DNA of 8,646 nucleotides, from assembly GCA_948663505.1 (NCBI GenBank), contig CAPNAQ010000076.1, positions 1-8,646 on the forward strand, written 5' to 3'. Numbering within the stretch: the stretch's first letter is position 1; each line of letters opens with the position of its first letter. The stretch comes from an uncultured Clostridia bacterium. Its GTDB lineage: Bacteria > Bacillota > Clostridia > TANB77 > CAG-508. This document shows, in pieces, positions 1 through 5,601 of this stretch. A program made the translations under genes and the position numbers. The notes under the pieces are model-generated. The model searched no databases and was not told where the DNA came from. It saw nothing but the letters and a program-made list of their open reading frames with translations.

Positions 1-814
1 TATTTTGAATTAATTCTATAAAATTATCTTTTATTTTATATACACTAATACTATTATCTTCTCTTATTGTTAAATAAATAAATTTATAATCTTTACTTAT
101 TTTTATTGCACAGCCTGTATAATTATCTAATTTCTTCTTTTCTTTAGGTAAAATTGAAATACTATCTATTATCTCTAATCTTTTGTCAATGAACTTTAAA
201 ATATATAATCTACAACTTCTTTCTGTTATAACGAATATTTTATCTTTACTTACAGCTAAATGTCGTGGTTGAGTATCTTTTTCGAATTTTATTCTCGAAA
301 CTTCTTTAATTTCTTCATTTTCCACTTCATATGCAATTATAAGATCTGCCCCTAAATCCGATACAAAAAAAAATCTGCCATCTATAGTTTGTTTTATACA
401 ATGTAAATGAGAATCCTTCTTATTTTCTACATGAGAATAAATCATATTTCCTATTGTTCCATCGTCATTTATTTTAAAAATAGTAATATATCCATCAATA
501 TAATTACTAACATATAATAATTTATTATTTTTACTAATTTCAATATGGCATGGTCCTTTTCCATATGACGATTTTTTGTTTATATTTTTTAACTTATCTT
601 TATTTTTTTTATAAGAAAGTATATAACCACATTGGTCATTTTCTACATCAGATACTTCTATAACACTATAAATATAACCTTTACTATTAGTCAAATATGT
701 ACACCTTTCAAAATCTTTTGTTTCATACTGTTTTATTAAACTTCCTTTTTTAAATTTATAATAATAAATTCCATTCTTAGATGTATTCCCAATAAAAACT
801 CCACATTGTTTCAT
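1..814 (-). CDS. Lactonase-family seven-bladed beta-propeller protein (6-phosphogluconolactonase-like), 3' end beyond window
   Basis: An open frame of 271 codons starts with ATG at 814 and runs off the left edge, so the C-terminus is missing; family members are usually about 340-350 residues. No signal peptide is visible, so it is probably cytosolic. The repeated blade motifs of the lactonase (Pgl/YkgB-like) family are clear: GKGPCHIEIS...LLYVSNY at about residues 85-105, SHLHC...DGRFFFVSDLGAD at 135-157, QPRHLAVS...FVITER at 182-199 and YTGCAIKIS...IYLTIRED at 232-253. The start is supported by an N-terminus matching the family pattern (VFIGNTSKNGIYYYKF). The ribosome-binding site is weak, with only an AGAAAG about 12 bases upstream. 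Members hydrolyse 6-phosphogluconolactone in the pentose-phosphate route, but many have unknown substrates, so the reaction is inferred only at family level. The visible part has seven cysteines (4, 38, 62, 89, 139, 201, 235), which is many for this fold. Confidence 0.85.
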   Translation of the reverse strand, partial: MKQCGVFIGNTSKNGIYYYKFKKGSLIKQYETKDFERCTYLTNSKGYIYSVIEVSDVENDQCGYILSYKKNKDKLKNINKKSSYGKGPCHIEISKNNKLLYVSNYIDGYITIFKINDDGTIGNMIYSHVENKKDSHLHCIKQTIDGRFFFVSDLGADLIIAYEVENEEIKEVSRIKFEKDTQPRHLAVSKDKIFVITERSCRLYILKFIDKRLEIIDSISILPKEKKKLDNYTGCAIKISKDYKFIYLTIREDNSISVYKIKDNFIELIQN

Positions 815-880
815 ATTTTACCAAATCTTTCTATATCAATATATATTAAATCACTATTTTTAAATTTTAAATCTTTTACT

Positions 881-909
881 ATTATATACCATTTTTTCTA
901 TTTTGCCAA
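881..909 (-). promoter_or_regulatory. Sigma-A-type promoter of the lactonase-like gene
   Basis: Read on the minus strand, TTGGCA (909-904) is followed after exactly 17 bases by a perfect TATAAT (886-881). The predicted start of transcription is near 874, giving a leader of about 60 bases before the ATG at 814. The block around the -35 box, AAAATGCTTGGCAAAATA, is nearly the same as that of the greA promoter. Confidence 0.7.
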
Positions 910-947
910 GCATTTTATTTTGTTTTCAAACTAATAATACAACAATT

Positions 948-976
948 TTGCTTTTTTTATTTTTTATTGATATAAT
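948..976 (+). promoter_or_regulatory. Sigma-A-type extended -10 promoter of deoD
   Basis: TTGCTT (948-953), a 17-base spacer and a perfect TATAAT (971-976) face deoD. TG at 968-969, one base before the -10, makes it an extended -10 promoter. Transcription should start near 983, leaving a leader of about 22 bases with room for little beyond the ribosome-binding site. No operator palindrome is evident. Confidence 0.75.
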
Positions 977-990
977 AAATCAAAATAAGA

Positions 991-998
991 AAAGGAGG
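991..998 (+). promoter_or_regulatory. Ribosome-binding site of deoD
   Basis: AAAGGAGG lies 7 bases before the ATG at 1006. It is a near-perfect Shine-Dalgarno site and fixes the start; it is one of the strongest in the window. Confidence 0.85.
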
Positions 999-1005
999 AA
1001 AAAGT

Positions 1006-1728
1006 ATGTCTACACCACATAATGAAGCCCAAAAAGGCGAAATAGCAAAAACAGTAATAATGCCAGGAGATCCATTAAGAGCAAAATACATTGTTGAAAA
1101 CTTTTTTGATGAATATAAATTAATAAATCAAGTAAGAGGAATGTATGCATACACTGGAAAATACAAGGGAAAGGAAATTTCAGTAATGGCATCTGGAATG
1201 GGTATGCCAAGTATGGGAATATATAGTTATGAGCTATTCAAATTTTACAATGTTGAAAACATTATAAGAATAGGATCATGTGGAGCCTATTTAGCTGAAC
1301 TAAAATTATTTGATATAATTTTAAGCACAAATGCTTTTTCAGAAGGAAATTTTGCATTAACATTAAATAATGATGATTGTCATATTGCACCATCTAGTAA
1401 TTATTTAAATGAAGCAATTGAAAACACTGCTAATGATAATAATATTAAATTATTTAGAGGAAATACTGTATGTACAGACTGTTTTGATGTATATATGACA
1501 GATGTAAATAAATTTTTAGCTAGAGTACCTGAAGGATTCAATCCTGTTTCAGCAGAAATGGAAGCTTTTGCTTTATTTTATGTTGCAAAATTATTAAACA
1601 AAAATGCTTCATGTTTGATGAGTGTTGTTGATTCTAAATTTATTACAGAAATTGCAACTACTGAACAAAGACAAACAGGTCTAAATAACATGATTAAATT
1701 AGCACTTGATTCAACGATTACTCTTTAA
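1006..1728 (+). CDS. deoD: Purine-nucleoside phosphorylase DeoD (hexameric, NP-I family)
   Basis: The 240-residue product matches the length of E. coli DeoD (239). DeoD splits purine (deoxy)nucleosides with phosphate into the free base and (deoxy)ribose-1-phosphate, for purine salvage in the cytosol. Family landmarks are present: STPH (H5, which reaches into the neighbouring subunit's site), MPGDPLRAK (G21, R25), VRGM (R44), RIGSCGA (R88, S91; phosphate binding), F160 (base stacking), AEMEA (E184, M185, E186; ribose binding), D209 (general acid, equivalent to D204) and R222 (equivalent to R217). One departure: the usual V-S-D before the catalytic Asp reads V-V-D (V207 V208 D209), followed by Ser rather than His. 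The gene is monocistronic: its own promoter and consensus ribosome-binding site lie upstream and a hairpin terminator lies 25 bases after the stop. It is divergent from the lactonase gene and convergent with greA. Confidence 0.95.
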   Translation: MSTPHNEAQKGEIAKTVIMPGDPLRAKYIVENFFDEYKLINQVRGMYAYTGKYKGKEISVMASGMGMPSMGIYSYELFKFYNVENIIRIGSCGAYLAELKLFDIILSTNAFSEGNFALTLNNDDCHIAPSSNYLNEAIENTANDNNIKLFRGNTVCTDCFDVYMTDVNKFLARVPEGFNPVSAEMEAFALFYVAKLLNKNASCLMSVVDSKFITEIATTEQRQTGLNNMIKLALDSTITL

Positions 1729-1753
1729 TTTTTGTGTTAACTATATAACGATT

Positions 1754-1814
1754 AAAAGAAAGAACTTAAATAAGAACAAAATGTTTTTATTTAAGTTCTT
1801 TCTTTTATTTTTTT
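1754..1814. terminator. Shared, bidirectional Rho-independent terminator between deoD and greA
   Basis: A 24-base arm (1754-1777) pairs with 1783-1806 around a 5-base loop (AAAAT). The only irregularity is one G-U wobble (1774/1786) in the plus-strand RNA. A run of seven T follows at 1808-1814, so it is a strong terminator for deoD. On the minus strand the same stem, with one A-C mismatch, ends in a shorter CTTTCTTTT run, so it can also stop greA transcription. The greA stop codon (1805-1807) overlaps the end of the stem. Confidence 0.9.
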
Positions 1815-2281
1815 ATATCTATAATTTTATATTTCATTATACCAGCAGGAGCATTAACTTCTATAGTTTCCTTTTTCTTAGCACCTAAAAGAGCTTTTCC
1901 TAATGGTGACTCATTTGAAATCTTATTTTCTGCCAAATTAACTTCTGTAGATCCTACTATTGTATATTCTATATTCTCATCAAATTCAATATCTAATACC
2001 TTTACAGTATTTCCAACTTGTACAGTATCTGTATCTATTTCTTTTTCATCTATTATTTTTGCATGTCTTAACTTATTTTCTAATTCTGCAATTTTTACTT
2101 CATTTTCAGCTTGTGATGTTTTCGCTTCATCATATTCTGAATTTTCTGATAAATCTCCAAATCCTAATGCTACTTTTATTCTTTCTGCAATTTCAGCTCT
2201 CTTTTCAGTTTTTAAATAATTTAATTCCTTTTCTAAATTATCATATCCCTCTTGTGTAAGGATTACTTCTTTTTCTTCCAT
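1805..2281 (-). CDS. greA: Transcription elongation factor GreA
   Basis: The 158-residue product has the usual GreA length. GreA enters the secondary channel of stalled RNA polymerase and stimulates cleavage of backtracked RNA. The N-terminal coiled coil spans roughly residues 10-75. Its tip carries the signature GDLSENSEY, with the acidic pair D43 and E46 (equivalent to D41 and E44 in E. coli) that helps position the catalytic metal. The C-terminal FKBP-like domain covers about 85-158 and includes NKISNESPLGKALLG and the closing IMKYKIIDIKK. A ribosome-binding site AAGAAGG lies 7 bases before the ATG. The gene follows pgsA on the same strand after 79 bases but has its own promoter in that gap, so it is probably transcribed both alone and by read-through. 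It ends inside the shared terminator. Confidence 0.96.
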   Translation of the reverse strand: MEEKEVILTQEGYDNLEKELNYLKTEKRAEIAERIKVALGFGDLSENSEYDEAKTSQAENEVKIAELENKLRHAKIIDEKEIDTDTVQVGNTVKVLDIEFDENIEYTIVGSTEVNLAENKISNESPLGKALLGAKKKETIEVNAPAGIMKYKIIDIKK

Positions 2282-2324
2282 ATTAATACCTTCTTTCTGA
2301 CTTTGCTAATTAAAAGCTTATACT

Positions 2325-2353
2325 ATATTAAGTTACATTTTATATTTTGTCAA
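2325..2353 (-). promoter_or_regulatory. Sigma-A-type promoter of greA
   Basis: Read on the minus strand, a perfect TTGACA (2353-2348) is followed after 17 bases by TAATAT (2330-2325), a weaker -10. A TATAGT overlaps it three bases further on. The -35 box begins 7 bases after the pgsA stop codon. The flanks share AAAATGCTTG(A/G)CAAAATA with the lactonase promoter at the same spacing. Confidence 0.6.
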
Positions 2354-2360
2354 GCATTTT

Positions 2361-2954
2361 TTAATCTTTTAATAAATCTTTTCCATTTTTCAAGTAATCA
2401 TATCCTGAAAATATAGTTGCAATTGTTTGAACAATCATCATAACAGTTACAATCAAATTTAATACTAAAGGAATTCCTTTTATGTTTCCTTTAAAACACT
2501 CTCCAAATGAATTTACATCTATAAATGCCAATATTATTGCAAGCATTTGAGTAACTGTTTTTAATTTTCCCCAAATTGATGCAGCAATTACTTTACCACC
2601 CTTTTCAACTGCAACTAATCTATATCCTGATACAATAAATTCCCTTGATAATACAATTATTGGTATCCATGCTGGTAATTTTGAAAATTCAACTAATATT
2701 ATCATTGCTGCTAATACTAATATTTTATCAGCTAATGGATCTGCAAACTTCCCAAATGTTGTAACTTGATTTCTACTTCTTGCTATATATCCATCTAATT
2801 TATCTGTAATAGATGCAATTATAAATATTGCATCTATTATTAAATATGTAATTGGTATTCCCCATATTTGTTCTTTTATACCTAAAAAAGGTATTATTAC
2901 CATTATTGGTACAAGTATTATTCTAAATATTGTTAATTTATTTGCTAAATTCAT
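2361..2954 (-). CDS. pgsA: CDP-diacylglycerol-glycerol-3-phosphate 3-phosphatidyltransferase (PgsA)
   Basis: The 197-residue integral membrane enzyme belongs to the CDP-alcohol phosphatidyltransferase family. It joins CDP-diacylglycerol and glycerol-3-phosphate to phosphatidylglycerol-phosphate, the first committed step to phosphatidylglycerol and cardiolipin. The full family motif is present, D-x2-D-G-x2-A-R-x8-G-x3-D-x3-D, with D51, D54, G55, A58, R59, G68, D72 and D76; these Asp residues bind metal and the CDP moiety. The N-terminus (NLANKLTIFRIILVPI) is the typical PgsA amphipathic entry helix, and hydrophobic segments lie at about 12-25, 33-50, 78-95 and 130-182. Other family members (PssA, cardiolipin-type) share the motif, but the N-terminus, length and a KLPAWIPIIVLSREF-like stretch favour PgsA. 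A GGAG lies 10 bases before the start. The S41 gene ends 47 bases upstream, so the two are probably co-transcribed. Confidence 0.93.
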   Translation of the reverse strand: MNLANKLTIFRIILVPIMVIIPFLGIKEQIWGIPITYLIIDAIFIIASITDKLDGYIARSRNQVTTFGKFADPLADKILVLAAMIILVEFSKLPAWIPIIVLSREFIVSGYRLVAVEKGGKVIAASIWGKLKTVTQMLAIILAFIDVNSFGECFKGNIKGIPLVLNLIVTVMMIVQTIATIFSGYDYLKNGKDLLKD

Positions 2955-3001
2955 ATTTGCTTCGCTCCGTTCATAGTCATCTTAGTTAATTACTCCAACA
3001 G

Positions 3002-4216
3002 TTATTTCAACATCTCAATTGCTTTCTTTAATTGAGTATCGTCTTCTTCTTTAACATTTAAAATACTCTCAACTGTATCTGGTAATTCTACTCTTTCATC
3101 AGGTTCAATCCCAACTTTATTTATTTTATTTTTATTAGGTGTTTGATATTCTTCAATTGTTATTTTCATACCACTACCATCACTTAATTTTAATATTTGT
3201 TGAATAACACCTTTACCATATGTCTTTGTGCCAACAATCTTTGCTTTTCCTAAATCCTTTAAAGCTCCTGCCAATATTTCTGATGCACTAGCTGTATTCT
3301 CATTTGTTAATATTATTATTGGCATATTAATTATAGCATCTTTCTTTGATTTTTTTATTGTCTCATTATTATTTTTATCTACTTCATATAATATAACAGA
3401 ATCTTTATCTGTCATATAATCTGCTATTTCTAAAGCTTCATCTACTATTCCACCACCATTATTTCTTAAATCAATAATTAGTGATTTTATTCCTCGTTTA
3501 TTTAACTCTTCAAATTTCGCTTTAAAGTCTAATGCTGTACCATCATCAAATGATGTAAATTCTATATATCCAATATTATTTGATAAGATTTTTCCTTCAA
3601 CTTTATTTACCTTAACTTTTTCTCTTTTTATTTCATATTTTAATGTTTGAGTTCCTCTTAATACTTCTAGTGTTACAGTTGTACCTTCTTCACCTTTTAT
3701 ATTATTTGATGCAGTTGTCATTCCATTTGAATCATAAGAAACACCATTAACAGACAATATTAAATCTCCTGATTGAATCCCAATTTTTTCTGCTGGACTG
3801 TCTTTTATTGTTGATAATACTTGTATTTTATTATATTCAGTATTTTTTATCATATATATACCTATACCAACAAAATTCCCCATAGTATCACTTAAATAGT
3901 CTTCCATATCTTCTTTTGATATATATTCTGTATATGGATCTCCTAATCCTTCTACATATCCTTTTATTGCTCCTTCTATTAGATCATCTTCATCAATTTC
4001 TCCTAAATAATATTTGTCGATTACTTCCCTATATCTTGCTAACTTACTAGATATTTCTGTTGTTTCTTTCGATGCTTTTGATGTAATCACTAAAGGATTT
4101 TTTACAAAATATGTATATAAAGATAATGATGTAACCATAAATGTTATAAACATTGATATTGCAACTATCATTACTATTTTATAAGTTTTAAATTTATTTT
4201 GCTTTTCTTCTTCCAT
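3002..4216 (-). CDS. S41-family C-terminal processing peptidase (CtpA/CtpB-like), membrane-anchored, PDZ-containing
   Basis: The 404-residue product is a secreted serine protease tethered by one N-terminal membrane helix (about residues 13-37, after a basic cytoplasmic tip). The order is: N-terminal helical region (55-110) with GYVEGLGDPYTEY; a PDZ domain (about 113-200) with SPAEKIGIQSGDLILSVNG, which gates substrate C-termini; and the S41 core (about 205-360) with YIEFTSF and LIIDLRNNGGG. The catalytic residues fit the CtpB pattern: S310 in TASAS, K335 in TYGKG (25 residues later, as in E. coli Prc S430/K455) and Q339. There is no C-terminal peptidoglycan-binding domain, unlike some Bacillus paralogues. 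A GAAG lies 9 bases before the ATG. It sits 91 bases downstream of the M23 genes, with a hairpin in the gap. Proteases of this group degrade or mature envelope proteins, including wall hydrolases in some Gram-negatives; that role here is inferred from position only. Confidence 0.93.
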   Translation of the reverse strand: MEEEKQNKFKTYKIVMIVAISMFITFMVTSLSLYTYFVKNPLVITSKASKETTEISSKLARYREVIDKYYLGEIDEDDLIEGAIKGYVEGLGDPYTEYISKEDMEDYLSDTMGNFVGIGIYMIKNTEYNKIQVLSTIKDSPAEKIGIQSGDLILSVNGVSYDSNGMTTASNNIKGEEGTTVTLEVLRGTQTLKYEIKREKVKVNKVEGKILSNNIGYIEFTSFDDGTALDFKAKFEELNKRGIKSLIIDLRNNGGGIVDEALEIADYMTDKDSVILYEVDKNNNETIKKSKKDAIINMPIIILTNENTASASEILAGALKDLGKAKIVGTKTYGKGVIQQILKLSDGSGMKITIEEYQTPNKNKINKVGIEPDERVELPDTVESILNVKEEDDTQLKKAIEMLK

Positions 4217-4248
4217 ATTGACATACTTCTTTCTTTTTTATAAATTTT

Positions 4249-4267
4249 GAGCGGATTAAATCCGCTC
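4249..4267 (-). other. GC-rich hairpin between the distal M23 gene and the S41 protease gene
   Basis: GAGCGGAT (4249-4256) and ATCCGCTC (4260-4267) form a perfect 8-base-pair stem with a 3-base loop, 40 bases after the upstream gene's stop and 32 bases before the S41 start. No T-run follows on either strand, so it is not a standard terminator. It may be a weak attenuator, an RNA-processing or stability element, or a 5' cap hairpin. A TATAAT on the minus strand (4278-4273) would start transcription at about its edge, though I see no good -35 box for it. Confidence 0.5.
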
Positions 4268-4307
4268 TTAACATTATATTCTAAACAATATTAATTATAA
4301 CCAAATT

Positions 4308-5531
4308 TTATTTAGGCAAATAATTATTAGGATTAACCCTATTGCTATAATATCCAGGAGAAGTTCTAACTTCAAAATGAAGATGTGGTCCTGATGAATT
4401 ACCAGTTGTACCAACACTCATTATTTGTTGACCTTGTTTCACATATTGACCTTCAGATACTAATCTTGATCCATTTTGTCCATGTGCATATAAAGTATAT
4501 AAATTGCAACTTGGATGATATATTATTATGTAATTTCCATAACTCCTATTACCTAAATTTTCTGATGTTACTACAATTCCATCTGCAACAGCAAATATTG
4601 GGCTTCCATTTATTCCTGGTGTTCCAAAATCAACAGCTCCATGATAACTACCTGATGAATAATACATACCTGTTGTAACATAACTATTTACAGGTTTTAT
4701 AAATCCTACAGAACTTGTTCCACCATTGCTTGGTTTACCATTATTCTGTCCTTTATTTTTTTCTTCCTCTTCTGCTTTCTTTCTTGCCTCTTCAATTTGT
4801 GCTTGCATTTTTTGTATTTTTTTATCTATAGCAATATTATCTTCTTGTAATTGCTTAATTTGTTCTTGTAATTTTTTCTCTTCTGCTGATAATTCTGATA
4901 TGTATTTATCTTTTTCAGATTTTGCTGTTTTTAATCGAGAAGACACTCCTTCTTTTTCTGCTTTTGCAGATGTTAAACTTTGCTTACTAGTTTCTAATTC
5001 TTTTTTGGCAGCTTCTATTTCTTCCTTTTGTTTTTGAATACCTTCTAATAAATCTAAATCATATTGTGTTACTTCAGAAACTAAATAATAATTAGAAATA
5101 AAATCTGTTATACCTTCTGAACTTAAAAGTACATCTAAATAAGAAGTTTCCCCTGACTCATATACTGCAACCATTCTTTGTTCTAGCATATCTTGTTGTT
5201 CTTTATAATCATATTCTGCCTTCGCAATTTTATCTTCAGCTTCTTTTATTTTTGCATTTGCTTCATTTATTTGAGCTTCTAATTGACTTATTTGCCCTTG
5301 ATATTCAGTAATTTGAGAGTTTAGTTTTTCTACTTCTGATAATGTTTTATCTTTAAGTTCCTTTATCTCTTCTTCTTTATCTTTTATCTCATTTATTTTA
5401 TCATTATTTTGTTCTTTCTGATTCTTTTGTGCATTTATATCTGATTGTGATACTGCTATCGCTATATTTGAATATGTTAAAAGTACTATTATAACTAATA
5501 TTCCTATTATTATTTTACATATATTTTTCAT
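4308..5531 (-). CDS. Secreted coiled-coil protein with C-terminal M23 (LytM-type) metallopeptidase domain, distal copy
   Basis: The 407-residue product resembles EnvC/PcsB/CwlO-type hydrolases that work with FtsEX. A signal peptide covers residues 1-26 (KK-like basic tip, IIIGILVIIVLL core, likely cleavage after AIA). A long Glu/Lys/Gln-rich coiled coil runs from about 30 to 260 and contains the family segment EQR...YESGETSYLD...ITDF at 117-149. A Gly/Asn/Ser-rich linker (about 260-275) leads to the M23 domain (276-407). All zinc and catalytic residues are present: H297 and D301 (HGAVD), H350 (YAHG), H383 and H385 (PHLHFE). It should therefore cut peptide cross-bridges or stems of peptidoglycan outside the cell. 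AGGAGG lies 5 bases before the ATG. It is the second of two tandem relatives below ftsX; the gap of 70 bases between them may hold a weak promoter. Confidence 0.92.
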   Translation of the reverse strand: MKNICKIIIGILVIIVLLTYSNIAIAVSQSDINAQKNQKEQNNDKINEIKDKEEEIKELKDKTLSEVEKLNSQITEYQGQISQLEAQINEANAKIKEAEDKIAKAEYDYKEQQDMLEQRMVAVYESGETSYLDVLLSSEGITDFISNYYLVSEVTQYDLDLLEGIQKQKEEIEAAKKELETSKQSLTSAKAEKEGVSSRLKTAKSEKDKYISELSAEEKKLQEQIKQLQEDNIAIDKKIQKMQAQIEEARKKAEEEEKNKGQNNGKPSNGGTSSVGFIKPVNSYVTTGMYYSSGSYHGAVDFGTPGINGSPIFAVADGIVVTSENLGNRSYGNYIIIYHPSCNLYTLYAHGQNGSRLVSEGQYVKQGQQIMSVGTTGNSSGPHLHFEVRTSPGYYSNRVNPNNYLPK

Positions 5532-5567
5532 ATGTTCCTCCTATATTAATATTTTAAAAATATAACT

Positions 5568-5596
5568 TATATATTATTCCATCAGTATTATTTCAA
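5568..5596 (-). promoter_or_regulatory. Possible weak internal promoter before the distal M23 gene
   Basis: On the minus strand TTGAAA (5596-5591) is followed after 17 bases by TATATA (5573-5568), which is 4 of 6 to the consensus. The spacing is right but such matches are common in DNA this AT-rich. The 70-base gap between the M23 genes shows no terminator, so read-through from ftsE is equally possible. Confidence 0.3.
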
Positions 5597-5601
5597 TTTA
5601 C

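Noticed and set aside
4218..4246. Plus-strand TTGACA just upstream of the S41 gene start
   Set aside because: The sequence 17 bases on (TAAATT) is a poor -10, and any transcript would run antisense through the M23 genes without a frame to serve.
4726..5037. Plus-strand open frame of 103 codons opposite the distal M23 gene
   Set aside because: Its Ser/Phe/Cys-rich product is the complement of the Glu/Lys coiled-coil codons. It lacks a ribosome-binding site and family features, so it is a shadow frame.
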